DNA from: Pedobacter jeongneungensis
Lineage (GTDB): Bacteria > Bacteroidota > Bacteroidia > Sphingobacteriales > Sphingobacteriaceae
Reading direction: 5' to 3'
NCBI RefSeq assembly: GCF_000633455.1
Contig: NZ_AYMG01000039.1
Span: 119,782-183,781, forward strand
Length of the DNA: 64,000 nt
Translations under genes and position numbers: made by a program
Notes under the pieces: model-generated
The model's database searches: none
Told to the model about the DNA's origin: nothing
Seen by the model: only the letters and a program-made list of their open reading frames with translations
In this document: piece after piece, positions 16,713-26,471 of the stretch
Layout of the letters: every line of letters begins with the position of its first letter
How positions within the stretch are numbered: position 1 is the stretch's first letter

Positions 16713-19700
16713 ATGAACATTACTTTACCAAAAAGCAATTGGGCTGTTTTATCCAACAAACAGAAATTGCATTCTTTGCAAAAACTCATGATGATAAGTT
16801 GCTGCATGCTGCTGCTCAGCACATCAGCTTTTGCACAAAGCGTAGTTAAGGGCGTTGTACTCGACAATGAAAAGATACCAATGGCCGGTGTAACCATTCA
16901 GGTAAAACCAGGCACTACCAAAGCACAGACTGATGCTGAAGGCAAATATTCCATTACCGTTCCAACAGGTGGCACCCAGCTTGTTTTCAGCTTTGTTGGA
17001 ATGGAAACACAAACTGTTAGCATCAATAACCAAGCTACAATCAATATCACCATGGCCTCCTTAAATAACCTGGACGCAGTGGTGGTTATCGGCTATGCTT
17101 CGGTAAGGAAAAGCGATTTAACCGGCGCCGCGACAACTGTTTCGGCGAAAGATTTTAACAAAGGGCCTTTAAATGCCCCTGATCAATTAATCCAGGGTAA
17201 AGTTGCCGGCGTACAGATGATCAACAACAGCGGTCAGCCGGGAGGCGCTTCTACAGTGCGCATAAGGGGTAACTCTGCCATAACAGGCACCGGACAGCCG
17301 CTTTATGTGGTGGATGGTGTTGCCCTGGATGGAAGATCGGCCAGGCCATCAACCAATGCTGGTGTTGGAGGCTTAACTGCCAGTGCGGGTACAGGTACCA
17401 CACCTGATGGAAACCCTTTAAACTTTATCAACCCTGCCGATATTGAATCGATGGAAATCCTTAAAGATGCATCGGCAACAGCAATTTACGGTTCACGTGC
17501 AGCCTATGGCGTGGTTTTAATTACCACAAAAAGAGGAAAATCAGGTGAAACTAAAATTGATGTAAACGCATCAGCAGGTGTTGGCAGTATTGCCAGAAAA
17601 GTGGATGTGCTAACGGGTGATGAATATCGGGCAGCCCTCAAAAAATATAACCTCACCGCTGGTGATTTTGGCACCAGTGTTAATGCCCTGGATGAAGTAC
17701 TTCGTACGGCTTACAACCAGAATTATTCGGTAGGGATTAGTGGAGGTAATAACGGTAATACTTTTAGAGCATCGCTTGCCTATCAAAACCAACAAGGAAT
17801 TATTAAAGCATCCGACTTTAAAAAATACAGTGCAGGCTTTAATGGCAATTTTAAATTTTTAGAAAGCAAAAAACTGGGTTTAGATGTAAATATGATCAGC
17901 AACCAGTATTTAGAAAACATTGCCCCAATTACCACCGATGCTGGTTTTACAGGCAGTTTAATCAGTCAGGCATTATCCTGGAATCCTACCCAGTCTTTTT
18001 ATAATCCCGATGGTAGTTTATTTATCGATTATGGTTCTACCACCATCAATCCATTGGCTGCTTTAGCTGCAAATAGCGATAAGGCAAAGGTTTCTACCAT
18101 TTTAGGAAGTGTATCCCCATATTATAAAATTACGCCATGGCTGGAGTACAGGATGCTGGCCAGCGTGAATTACAGTACCGGTATCAGAAGGTCTTCTACC
18201 AGAAGTACCTTAAATCTTCAGGGCATTCAACCTGATGGGGCTTTTAAAGGTGGTTTTGCCAGTTATTCAAATACCGAACTGGTTACACAACAGTTTACCA
18301 ATACCTTAAATTTCAATAAAGAAATTGCAAGTAAACTGAATTTAAATGCCGTTATCGGTTATGAATATTCTAACTTCATCAGTAAAGGTGCCATTAATAC
18401 AGCAACCGGCTTTGGAGATATTGCGGTAGATTATACCGATGCATTTGAAGCCACCCTACCGGTTAACCGTACTTTTGTAACCAGTAACGACCCCACAACG
18501 GAGTTGCAGTCTTATTTTGCAAGGGCAATTTTTAATTACGATAGTAAATATATCTTAACAGCTACTTTCAGGGCCGATGGTTCAACTAAGTTTGGAGCCA
18601 ATAATAAATATGGTTATTTCCCTTCTTTTGCTGCTGCCTGGGATGTTAAAAAGGAAAGTTTTTTAAGTGATGCGCAATGGCTTAACCAGTTAAAATTAAG
18701 ATTGGGCTATGGCAAAACCGGCAACCAGGATTTCCCATCGGGATCTTCTCAACAGCGTTTTGTAATCAGAGGGGTTGATGGTTTAGTGGGCATCAATAAC
18801 GCCAACCCAGATTTAAAATGGCAGGAAGATAAACAAACCAACATTGGTATTGATTTTGGTTTCTTAAACAATAAGCTAACAGGGTCTATTGATTACTTTA
18901 ATAAAGTTACCTCAGATTTATTGTTTCCACAGAGTGCATTCTCACCTGCTGCGCCCAATGGTGTAATTACCTGGTATAATTTAGATGGAGAAGTGCAGAA
19001 CAAAGGGCTGGAAATTAGCCTGAATGCCAATATTATAGATAATGACAAGCTATCCTGGTCTTTGGGTGGTAACGTTACTTTTATTAAAAATACGGTTAAA
19101 AACCTTACCGGATTAATCAGAACAGGATCATTAAGCGGCCAGGGACTAAGCGGGGTAAATTTAGAGGTGATCAAAAATGGCCTGCCATTATTCGCCATGG
19201 TAACCAGACAATACAATGGTTTAGATGCAAGCGGATTTTCTACCTATACAGATGATGGTTTCACCAAATATTACCTCGGAAATCCGAATCCTAAAGCAAT
19301 TATGGGTTTAAGTACCAACCTGAGGTACAAAAAATTCTCATTAACAGCCAATTTCAATGGCTCATTCGGTCAGAGCATTTACAACAATACGGCAAATTCG
19401 GTTTTAGCCATTTCAAATCTGGGTACGAGGAATATTTCTTCAGCACTCGTTAATTCGGGTATCCAGGAATCATTGGCCAACCCCATTGCGGCATCATCAA
19501 GGTATATCGAGAAAGGAGATTACGTAAAATTGGCCAATGCCACCATTAATTACAACATTGGTAATGTCGGTAAAGCCGTCAAATCACTCAATATCTATGT
19601 TAATGGTCAGAATCTGTTCGTCATCACCAATTATACTGGTTTCGATCCGGAGGTAAATGTAAATAAAAGCATCAATGGCGTACCATCAGCAGGCATAGAT

Positions 19701-19757
19701 TATACGGCCTATCCTACTGTCAGAACTTTCAATTTTGGTGTTAATTTTTCACTTTAA
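16713..19757 (+). CDS. SusC/RagA-family TonB-linked outer membrane transporter
   Basis: This 1014-residue protein has a signal peptide (LMMISCCMLLLSTSAFA), a carboxypeptidase-regulatory-like N-terminal domain (VVKGVVLDNEKIPMAGVTIQV, about 45-115), a TonB plug with VRIRGNSAITGTGQPLYVVD and the SusC signature EILKDASATAIYGSRAA, and a beta-barrel ending FNFGVNFSL. It would import a glycan or peptide across the outer membrane together with the SusD-like lipoprotein 17 bp downstream. The lack of glycoside hydrolases or sulfatases nearby means the substrate cannot be inferred. No N-terminal secretin/TonB (STN) domain is present, so sigma/anti-sigma signalling through this protein is unlikely. Confidence 0.95.
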   Translation: MNITLPKSNWAVLSNKQKLHSLQKLMMISCCMLLLSTSAFAQSVVKGVVLDNEKIPMAGVTIQVKPGTTKAQTDAEGKYSITVPTGGTQLVFSFVGMETQTVSINNQATINITMASLNNLDAVVVIGYASVRKSDLTGAATTVSAKDFNKGPLNAPDQLIQGKVAGVQMINNSGQPGGASTVRIRGNSAITGTGQPLYVVDGVALDGRSARPSTNAGVGGLTASAGTGTTPDGNPLNFINPADIESMEILKDASATAIYGSRAAYGVVLITTKRGKSGETKIDVNASAGVGSIARKVDVLTGDEYRAALKKYNLTAGDFGTSVNALDEVLRTAYNQNYSVGISGGNNGNTFRASLAYQNQQGIIKASDFKKYSAGFNGNFKFLESKKLGLDVNMISNQYLENIAPITTDAGFTGSLISQALSWNPTQSFYNPDGSLFIDYGSTTINPLAALAANSDKAKVSTILGSVSPYYKITPWLEYRMLASVNYSTGIRRSSTRSTLNLQGIQPDGAFKGGFASYSNTELVTQQFTNTLNFNKEIASKLNLNAVIGYEYSNFISKGAINTATGFGDIAVDYTDAFEATLPVNRTFVTSNDPTTELQSYFARAIFNYDSKYILTATFRADGSTKFGANNKYGYFPSFAAAWDVKKESFLSDAQWLNQLKLRLGYGKTGNQDFPSGSSQQRFVIRGVDGLVGINNANPDLKWQEDKQTNIGIDFGFLNNKLTGSIDYFNKVTSDLLFPQSAFSPAAPNGVITWYNLDGEVQNKGLEISLNANIIDNDKLSWSLGGNVTFIKNTVKNLTGLIRTGSLSGQGLSGVNLEVIKNGLPLFAMVTRQYNGLDASGFSTYTDDGFTKYYLGNPNPKAIMGLSTNLRYKKFSLTANFNGSFGQSIYNNTANSVLAISNLGTRNISSALVNSGIQESLANPIAASSRYIEKGDYVKLANATINYNIGNVGKAVKSLNIYVNGQNLFVITNYTGFDPEVNVNKSINGVPSAGIDYTAYPTVRTFNFGVNFSL

Positions 19758-19774
19758 TTTTCAAATATAATCAC

Positions 19775-21283
19775 ATGAAAAATAAATATATCATCAGCTT
19801 CGTAGCCGCCACCCTTGCGCTATCAGGCTGTACCAAACTAGATGAAAACTTAAATGGCCAGGTGAGTTCAGGTGCGCTGGGATCAAATGACGTTCCCGGA
19901 CTAATTACAGCAAGTTATACCGCCATGAGGGGCCCTTACCAGGCGCCGTGGAACTGGTCTGCCCTGCAGGAAGTAACCTCTGATGAAGTAATTGTACCTA
20001 CACGTGCCGGCGATTGGGATGATAACGGGGCCTGGCGTGCCCTTCATTTGCATAAATGGGCAGCAGATGATGCCAGGATTTCGGATGTATTCAGAGATTT
20101 AAACAGTATTAGCTACGTAAGCACAAATGTATTGGGTTTTAATCCTACGCCTGCTCAGGCCGCAACTGCACGTTTCATCAGGGCATTTTCAGAATTTTCG
20201 GTTTTGGATGGCTGGGGCCAGGTACCCTACCGCGACCCTGGAGAAGGTGTAACCAAACCATCGAGGGTTAGAAATGCAGCCGATGAAATTGCTTATTTAG
20301 TTAATGAGTTAACCGCCATTATTCCGCTGTTGCCAAATGGTCCGGCGAATGAAGCCAATAAAAATGCAGCCCGAACGCTGCTCATGAAGATTTACCTCAA
20401 TAAAGGTGCGATTTTAAACCGTGCGGCACCAACTTTCGATCAGGCAGATATGGCTAAAGTAATTTCTCTTGCGGATGAAATTGCAACTGGCGGATACACG
20501 CTTACGGCTAATTATTTCGATAATTTCGCCCCTTCAAACAATACACTTTCTACAGAAAATATTTTCACCTCGCAAAACTCTGCTGGTGTAACAGGCAGCG
20601 ATTTAGACGGAATGTGGAAGTGTACCCTTCATTATAACCAAAACCCCAATGGTTACAATGGTTTTTCTACATTATCTAACTTCTACAATAAATTTGAGGC
20701 CACTGATACCAGAAGAGGAGGAAATTATACAGGGCAAACCAACATCTCCGGAATCAGGGTAGGTTTTTTAATTGGTCAGCAGTTCGATCAGAAAGGGGTT
20801 GCACTGAAAGACAGAAAAGGAAACCCGTTAGCCTTTACCCCTGAAGTGAGCATCATCGAACGTGATCCTAACCACCTGGAAGTTGCGGGCATAAGGGTAG
20901 TTAAATATCCCATCGATTATGCCAATACCGGATCAAAAAAACCAGATAACGATTGGGTTTATTACCGCTATGCCGACGTATTGTTAATGAAAGCCGAAGC
21001 ACTGTTAAGAACCTCTCAACCAGCGTCTGCATTAACTTTGGTTAACCAGATCAGAACAACAAGGGGTGCTTCAGCCTTTACCAGCTTAACTTTAGACAAT
21101 CTGCTTGATGAACGGGGAAGAGAACTTTACTGGGAAAGCTTTAGGAGACAGGATTTGATCCGCTTTGGGAAATTTCTTGCGGCCTGGCAGGAAAAACCCG
21201 CCAGTGAGGCAAAATACCTGGTATTCCCGATTCCTGATAACCAGCTTGGAAATCCGAACCTTGTTCAGAACCCAGGTTATTAA
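19775..21283 (+). CDS. SusD/RagB-family nutrient-binding outer membrane lipoprotein
   Basis: This 502-residue lipoprotein has the lipobox LSGC (Cys19). Its helical TPR-like core includes RFIRAFSEFSVLDGWGQVPYRD and AARTLLMKIYLNKGA. The C-terminal SusD region contains YYRYADVLLMKAEALLR, DERGRELYWESFRRQDLIRFGKF and the family-typical ending LVQNPGY. It caps the SusC-like barrel and captures the substrate at the cell surface. It is probably the last gene of a two-gene operon. Confidence 0.95.
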   Translation: MKNKYIISFVAATLALSGCTKLDENLNGQVSSGALGSNDVPGLITASYTAMRGPYQAPWNWSALQEVTSDEVIVPTRAGDWDDNGAWRALHLHKWAADDARISDVFRDLNSISYVSTNVLGFNPTPAQAATARFIRAFSEFSVLDGWGQVPYRDPGEGVTKPSRVRNAADEIAYLVNELTAIIPLLPNGPANEANKNAARTLLMKIYLNKGAILNRAAPTFDQADMAKVISLADEIATGGYTLTANYFDNFAPSNNTLSTENIFTSQNSAGVTGSDLDGMWKCTLHYNQNPNGYNGFSTLSNFYNKFEATDTRRGGNYTGQTNISGIRVGFLIGQQFDQKGVALKDRKGNPLAFTPEVSIIERDPNHLEVAGIRVVKYPIDYANTGSKKPDNDWVYYRYADVLLMKAEALLRTSQPASALTLVNQIRTTRGASAFTSLTLDNLLDERGRELYWESFRRQDLIRFGKFLAAWQEKPASEAKYLVFPIPDNQLGNPNLVQNPGY

Positions 21284-21700
21284 AATTTATTTTTTCATTA
21301 CAAGATTATCATCAAAATAGATTTGTCATCATGAGCCTGTCGAAGGACTGTTTAAAATATATTAAAACGCTTCGACAGGCTCAATGTACCCATTCTAATC
21401 AAAATTAACATTATGATAAAATCTCGGTGTGCCCCACCACACCATCAAAAAGATTATCTTTAATAAAAAATCATTATTTCTTCCCCTGAATAATTGGTTT
21501 TTAGATTCTTGAAAGCATTCATCCTTTAGATATAGCGATTGTAAGATTTAACAAAATTTAAAGTTAAAAAAACAAACAATTTGCACACTTTTACGTATAG
21601 GTTAGGATATTAAGCTATTGCACATCGGGTTAACTCAAAAGCAAGAAAAAATAGCCTATAAAACATTGATCAAATAGATGAAAACAGGAACCCAAAAACA
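21284..21700. other. Intergenic region with a REP-like palindrome and a candidate promoter
   Basis: Over 400 bp without a gene. GAGCCTGTCGAAG (21333-21345) and CTTCGACAGGCTC (21370-21382) are perfect 13-bp inverted repeats, the same repeat family as at 42060-42120. Further down, TTTG (21580-21583) is followed after exactly 19 bp by TAGGATAT, a weak match to the Bacteroidota promoter, possibly serving the Mla-type operon. Confidence 0.45.
21333..21382. repeat. REP-like inverted repeat (GAGCCTGTCGAAG family)
   Basis: Perfect 13-bp arms enclose a 24-nt AT-rich loop downstream of the SusD-like gene. The arm sequence CTTCGACAGGCTC recurs in the 42 kb intergenic region, so this is a dispersed repeat and not only a terminator. 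Confidence 0.65.
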
Positions 21701-22507
21701 ATGGCAACAGAGAAAGATTTAAATGCCAATCAAAACGAACTGAAGCCAGTTGGGCGTTTTGCAGCCTGGTTTATTACCCTTTATGATGTTTTTAAATTCA
21801 TGGGCAGGTTTTTTAAAGAAGCCTTCCTCCCACCTTACGAACTTAAAGAACTGGTGCGGCAATGTTACGAAATTGGTTATCGGTCTGCCCTATTAATTTC
21901 CACAACAGGTTTTATTACTGGCCTGGTATTTACAAAACAGTCGAGACCATCGCTTTCTGAGTTCGGTGCAACATCCTGGCTTCCCTCACTGGTGGGAATA
22001 GCCTTGTTGCGAACTTTGGCTCCCTTACTTACCGGTCTCATTGCCGCCGGAAAAGTGGGTTCGAGTATAGGCGCAGAACTGGGTTCAATGAAAGTTAGTG
22101 AGCAGATTGATGCAATGGAAGTTTCGGCCACCAACCCTTTCAAATTTCTGGTGAGTACCCGGGTACTGGCGGCTACGATCACCATGCCTATTCTTACTTT
22201 TTACACCGCTATGGTTGGCATGCTGGGCGCATTGCTCAATGTTTCGGTAAACGAGGGAACAAGTGCCACTACCTTTTTTCAAAGTTCGCTGGAAAGCATT
22301 ACTTATCTGGATATTATTGCTTCTACCGTAAAGGCCATACTTTTTGGCTTCACCATTGCTATTGTAGGCTGTTATCAGGGCTACAATTCATCTAAGGGCA
22401 CCGAAGGTGTAGGTAAAGCCGCTAACTCTTCAGTGGTAATTGCCATGTTCCTCATTTTTGTGGAAGAAGTAGTATGTGTACAGATATTTAGTTTGTTTAA
22501 TACCTAA
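21701..22507 (+). CDS. MlaE-family lipid ABC transporter permease
   Basis: This 268-residue inner-membrane protein has the MlaE/YrbE pattern: VRQCYEIGYRSALLISTTGFITGLVF, then APLLTGLIAAGKVGSSIGAELGSMKVSEQIDAMEV and four to five further membrane helices. MlaE permeases move phospholipids between the membranes with an ATPase and an MCE-domain protein. All three subunits are encoded consecutively here (21701-24274), but no outer-membrane component is nearby. Confidence 0.9.
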   Translation: MATEKDLNANQNELKPVGRFAAWFITLYDVFKFMGRFFKEAFLPPYELKELVRQCYEIGYRSALLISTTGFITGLVFTKQSRPSLSEFGATSWLPSLVGIALLRTLAPLLTGLIAAGKVGSSIGAELGSMKVSEQIDAMEVSATNPFKFLVSTRVLAATITMPILTFYTAMVGMLGALLNVSVNEGTSATTFFQSSLESITYLDIIASTVKAILFGFTIAIVGCYQGYNSSKGTEGVGKAANSSVVIAMFLIFVEEVVCVQIFSLFNT

Positions 22508-22517
22508 GCCGTCGGTT

Positions 22518-23291
22518 ATGAGAGAAAAACAATTTACAGACGAAAGTGTCGAAAAAGTGATTGAGATTAAAGGGCTTAACAAGGCTTTTGGAAATTACAC
22601 CGTTCTTGAAAATGCTTCCCTTGACTTATATAAAGGAGAAAACCTGGTGGTTTTAGGCAAATCCGGAACGGGTAAATCGGTACTGATCAAAATTATTATT
22701 GGCTTGCTCAAACCAGATTCGGGGCTGGTGCGTGTACTCAATCAGGTTGTAGATGAAATTTCATATGAAGCACTTCTTGCACTCCGGTTAAGGGTTGGAT
22801 TTTCGTTCCAGAACAGTGCGCTGTATGATAGTATGACAGTGAGGGAGAACTTGGAATTTCCTTTGGTGCGTAACCGGAAAGATTTAACCAAGCAGGAAGT
22901 AAAGTCATCAGTTGAAGAAATGCTGGATGCTGTTGGTCTTTCTCAAACCATTAATCAAATGCCTTCAGAACTTTCGGGCGGACAGCGGAAACGGATAGGC
23001 ATAGCCAGAACTTTAATTTTAAGGCCCGAAATTATGCTTTATGATGAGCCAACTGCCGGACTTGACCCAATTACCTCACGTGAAATCAATAAACTCATTA
23101 ACGATGTACAGGAACGTTACCATACCAGTGCAATTATCATCACCCACGATCTTACCTGCGCCAAAGAAGTAGGTAACAGGGTTGCCATGCTGATTGAACG
23201 GAATTTTGATAGAAAAGGCACCTTCGAGCAGGTTTTTAATTCGGGTGATAAGCAGGCACAACCATTTTTCGATTACAATTTTATACAATAA
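22518..23291 (+). CDS. MlaF-type ABC transporter ATP-binding protein
   Basis: From ATG 22518 the product has 257 residues. An upstream in-frame start at 22476 would overlap the permease by 32 bp and add residues that do not belong to the ATPase fold, so I prefer 22518. Walker A is GKSGTGKSVLIK, the signature is LSGGQRKRIGIARTL, and Walker B is MLYDEPTAGLDP with the H-loop in IITHDL. It powers the adjacent MlaE-like permease. Ten bp separate it from the permease stop. Confidence 0.9.
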   Translation: MREKQFTDESVEKVIEIKGLNKAFGNYTVLENASLDLYKGENLVVLGKSGTGKSVLIKIIIGLLKPDSGLVRVLNQVVDEISYEALLALRLRVGFSFQNSALYDSMTVRENLEFPLVRNRKDLTKQEVKSSVEEMLDAVGLSQTINQMPSELSGGQRKRIGIARTLILRPEIMLYDEPTAGLDPITSREINKLINDVQERYHTSAIIITHDLTCAKEVGNRVAMLIERNFDRKGTFEQVFNSGDKQAQPFFDYNFIQ

Positions 23292-23293
23292 CC

Positions 23294-24274
23294 ATGAATG
23301 AAAACAGAAAAAAAATAACAGTAGGTATTTTCATTGCCATAGGTATCCTGATTTTCGTATTGGGCATATTTACACTGGGCAGCCAAAAGAAAACATTTGT
23401 TAAAAGTTTTACACTAAGCGTGGTATTTAACGATATCCAGGGTTTAAAAAAGGGCAATAATGTATGGTTTTCTGGTGTAAAAATTGGTACCATCAAGAAA
23501 ATTGATTTTTTTGGCACTTCACAGGTAAAAGTATTGCTCAGTATAGAGGAAGATGTGCATAAATACATCCATAAAGATGCAGGCGCAAGCATTGGTGCTG
23601 ATGGATTGATTGGAAATAAGATTGTGGTAATTACCGGCGGCAATCCGAAATTTCCTTTCGTGGAAGATGGAGACATGCTAAAAGTGAATACTTCACTTTC
23701 TACCGACGACATTATGAAAACTTTGCAGGTAAATAATAAAAACCTGGTTGATGTTACCGGTGACTTTAAGATACTGGCCAGAAACCTGATTGACGGAAAA
23801 GGTGCTGCTGGTGCTTTATTATCCGATCAGGAGCTTGCTATCAACTTTAAATCGATGGTGGCAAACTTAAACCGTACATCCATTTCTACAGCACAAAGTG
23901 CCGAGCTACTCGGCCGTTTTGGAAAAACACTGAATACTAAAAACGGATTGATGGATAAAATGCTTACCGATACAGCTGTATTTAAGAAGCTGGAGCGATC
24001 TGCTGCTACCTTACAAAAATCTGTAGAGTCGGCTTCGAGCCTGGCCGCTAACCTGGATGCTGCATCGGCAAAATTGAAAACTTCAGACAATGCTGCCGGA
24101 CTGCTATTAAACGACCAGAAAACAGCAGAACAGGTGAGAGCAATTATGTTAAATCTGGAAAAAAGCAGCAAAAAACTAGACGAAGACCTAGAAGCTGTAC
24201 AAAGCAATTTCCTATTGCGTGGTTTTTTCAAAAAGCGGGCAAAAGATTCATTGGCATTAAAAAAACAACAATAG
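23294..24274 (+). CDS. MlaD/MCE-domain lipid-transport protein
   Basis: This 326-residue protein is anchored by one N-terminal helix (ITVGIFIAIGILIFVLGIFTLG) and followed by the MCE domain (SVVFNDIQGLKKGNNVWFSGVKIGTIKKI to GADGLIGNKIVVITGG, about 38-125). The remaining 190 residues are helical and probably coiled-coil, with repeated LLLNDQK/LLSDQEL segments. It is the periplasmic substrate-binding subunit that contacts the MlaE/F complex, and it begins 2 bp after the ATPase stop. A strong hairpin follows at 24291-24328. Confidence 0.9.
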   Translation: MNENRKKITVGIFIAIGILIFVLGIFTLGSQKKTFVKSFTLSVVFNDIQGLKKGNNVWFSGVKIGTIKKIDFFGTSQVKVLLSIEEDVHKYIHKDAGASIGADGLIGNKIVVITGGNPKFPFVEDGDMLKVNTSLSTDDIMKTLQVNNKNLVDVTGDFKILARNLIDGKGAAGALLSDQELAINFKSMVANLNRTSISTAQSAELLGRFGKTLNTKNGLMDKMLTDTAVFKKLERSAATLQKSVESASSLAANLDAASAKLKTSDNAAGLLLNDQKTAEQVRAIMLNLEKSSKKLDEDLEAVQSNFLLRGFFKKRAKDSLALKKQQ

Positions 24275-24290
24275 TTTGTTTTAACTTAAA

Positions 24291-24328
24291 GGCCTGCTTA
24301 GCTCATGAAACAAAGCGCTAAGCAGGGC
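24291..24328. terminator. Hairpin downstream of the Mla-type operon
   Basis: CCTGCTTAGC (24293-24302) pairs perfectly with GCTAAGCAGG (24317-24326) across a 14-nt loop. It lies between the convergent MCE and helicase genes. No long T tract follows, so it may be a weak or bidirectional terminator. Confidence 0.5.
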
Positions 24329-24393
24329 TTCAAAACATAATATTAAAACAGATTAAGCCGTTATCAGTTATAATGAATATACCAATGGGGTAT

Positions 24394-25524
24394 TTATTTC
24401 ACGCGTTCACTATCAATCATTTCAACCTGTTTACCCATCTTTTTTTCTATTACCCCAAAATGGTGTAATTCATCCGGACTAACCAGAGAGATGGCCTCTC
24501 CTACGCTTCCGGCACGTCCGGTTCTACCAATGCGATGAATATAATCTTTCGGCGATCTTGGTAATTCATAATTAATTACAAATGGAAGTTGATTAATATC
24601 AATTCCTCTCCCCATTAAATCTGTGGCAACCAATATCCTGAGTTTTCCTGATTTAAAAAGATACAAAGCTTCGTTCCTCGCACCCTGACTTTTTTTGCTG
24701 TGGATAGCTTTTGCATCGAAGTTATTTTTACGCAGTTTGTTTACAATAGCATCGGCAGTATGAACCGACGAGGCAAATATCAATACTTGCTGCATTTCAT
24801 GATGATTGATCAGATAACGTAAAAAAGGCCCCTTTTTTTCATCCGAAACGATATAAGCCACCTGATTAATCTGTTCAATAGAATCCTCCTGAGTCTCAAT
24901 TTTGATCACCAGTGGATCATGCAGCAAAACCTGATGAATCGCCTGAAGATCTGCATTCAAAGTAGCTGATAATAATATGTTCTGACGTTTTTCAGGTAAA
25001 AGGGAAATGATTTTATCCACTTCTTCTTTAAACCCCAGGTTAAGCATCTTGTCGGCCTCATCAAGCACTAAAGTCTCAATAAGAGATAAATACACTGCAT
25101 TTGAATCTACCAGCTCTAATAGCCTGCCCGGAGTGGCAATAAGTACATTTACCCCTTGCAGGGCCGTCATTTGTGGATTAATGGAAACACCACCATATAC
25201 CGCTAATGTTTTAACAGGTATAGAAAGCCCGAGGCTAAAAGTCCGGAAAACATCTTTAACCTGCTCTGCAAGTTCGCGGGTAGGTACCAAAACCAATACA
25301 TTAACATGCCGGTTTTTAAGCTTAGGTGCTTTTTGCACGTTCATTAACAAAGGCAAAACATAGCTGGCTGTTTTTCCAGAGCCTGTTTTAGCAATGCCCA
25401 AAATATCTTTATTATTTAATATCGCCGGTATGGCCGTTTGTTGAATTGGTGTAGGTTCAGTAAAATTCTGATCTGATAATACTTTTAATAAATCCGGTGA
25501 TAAACCCAGGGCGGTGAATGACAT
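24394..25524 (-). CDS. DEAD-box ATP-dependent RNA helicase (RhlE-like)
   Basis: From the ATG at 25524 (MSFTALGLSPDLL) the product has 376 residues; the in-frame ATG at 25551 only adds a nine-residue non-family head. The helicase motifs are all present: Q motif (TEPTPIQQTAIPAIL), I (AKTGSGKT), II (VLDEADKM), III (SATL), V (LVATDLMGRGID) and VI (HRIGRTGRAG). It unwinds or remodels RNA, typically in ribosome assembly or cold adaptation. The C-terminal tail is short, so it lacks the basic extensions of RhlE proper. Confidence 0.92.
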   Translation of the reverse strand: MSFTALGLSPDLLKVLSDQNFTEPTPIQQTAIPAILNNKDILGIAKTGSGKTASYVLPLLMNVQKAPKLKNRHVNVLVLVPTRELAEQVKDVFRTFSLGLSIPVKTLAVYGGVSINPQMTALQGVNVLIATPGRLLELVDSNAVYLSLIETLVLDEADKMLNLGFKEEVDKIISLLPEKRQNILLSATLNADLQAIHQVLLHDPLVIKIETQEDSIEQINQVAYIVSDEKKGPFLRYLINHHEMQQVLIFASSVHTADAIVNKLRKNNFDAKAIHSKKSQGARNEALYLFKSGKLRILVATDLMGRGIDINQLPFVINYELPRSPKDYIHRIGRTGRAGSVGEAISLVSPDELHHFGVIEKKMGKQVEMIDSERVK

Positions 25525-25741
25525 ATTATATTTTTTGCTAAAAATAAACAAAAATCATCACTAACTGGATTCTACCTGGTATGCTATTCGCATGGAACAA
25601 TATAAAATGCAATTAAATTACAACTTAAATAAAATTGTTAAATATGCTTATTACCAGCAGTTAACGGATTTTAAACCAAAAACTGCAAACTAATCGCTTT
25701 CGGCAACTGTTATAATTATTTATGCTTTAATCTATTTTATT

Positions 25742-26227
25742 ATGAACAACCACCAGATCATTTACAGTAATCTTCAAGAATTATCCATTAGTAATTATAC
25801 ACTCACCGCAGGTGAGGCAGATATCACCGGCTGGCCGGTAAAGAGCGGCGAAAACCGCATTGGCAAAGTGCATGACTTACTTTTCGATCCAGAAGCAAAT
25901 ACGGTACGTTACGCAATCGTTGCCCTGGATGAAGGCACCACAACGGTAGAAGATAAAAAAATACTTATCCCTATCGGTCTTGTTGATCTTGACACCAGCG
26001 AAAAAGAAATCCTGACTTCTGATTTTCACCAGGAGCAGCTGGAGGCAATGCCCAGATACATTATCGGCGAGGTAACTCCAGAAATGGAAGACCACATCAG
26101 GATGGTTATTGGCAGTCCTGCCGCATTGAAACTAGAAGAAGAAACAGTAGAAATAGACAGGCAAAACTTCTACCATCACCACCATTTCGATAAGAACATT
26201 TTTCCGCAGGGCCGCAATGATAGCTAA
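25742..26227 (+). CDS. PRC-barrel domain protein
   Basis: This 161-residue protein has one PRC-barrel (about 25-100): ITGWPVKSGENRIGKVHDLLFDPEANTVRYAIVALDEG then KKILIPIGLVDLD. PRC-barrels occur in photosynthetic reaction-centre H subunits, RimM and many stress-related proteins that bind RNA or act as adaptors; which applies here is unknown. A run of four histidines (FYHHHHFDKN) near the C-terminus could bind metal. A bidirectional terminator follows at 26303-26334. The gene is monocistronic. Confidence 0.8.
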   Translation: MNNHQIIYSNLQELSISNYTLTAGEADITGWPVKSGENRIGKVHDLLFDPEANTVRYAIVALDEGTTTVEDKKILIPIGLVDLDTSEKEILTSDFHQEQLEAMPRYIIGEVTPEMEDHIRMVIGSPAALKLEEETVEIDRQNFYHHHHFDKNIFPQGRNDS

Positions 26228-26302
26228 TGCATCATTCGTTTCTCCATAACTAAAAATCAGGTAAAAAATGGACCGAAATGTCATGCGATGAAAACAAAAA
26301 AA

Positions 26303-26334
26303 AACCTCTAATCATTTGATTTAGAGGTTTTTTT
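26303..26334. terminator. Rho-independent terminator, bidirectional
   Basis: AACCTCTAA (26303-26311) and TTAGAGGTT (26321-26329) form a perfect 9-bp stem with a 9-nt loop. It is flanked by A and T tracts on both sides, so it can end both the PRC-barrel gene and the convergent lipase gene. Confidence 0.85.
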
Positions 26335-26471
26335 GTTTATAAATTTCAAATTTAACCTCAAGCTACCGCTCAGGAAGAATAGAAAATCAACTATTGGCAC
26401 AAACCTTCACTCCTTCCAGCCAGGTTTCCAGTACATTGATATTACGCATCTTCATGCTATAATCTTGCCTG

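Noticed and set aside
22476..22517. Upstream start for the MlaF-type ATPase
   Set aside because: It would overlap the permease by 32 bp and add residues not belonging to the ATPase; ATG 22518 is preferred.
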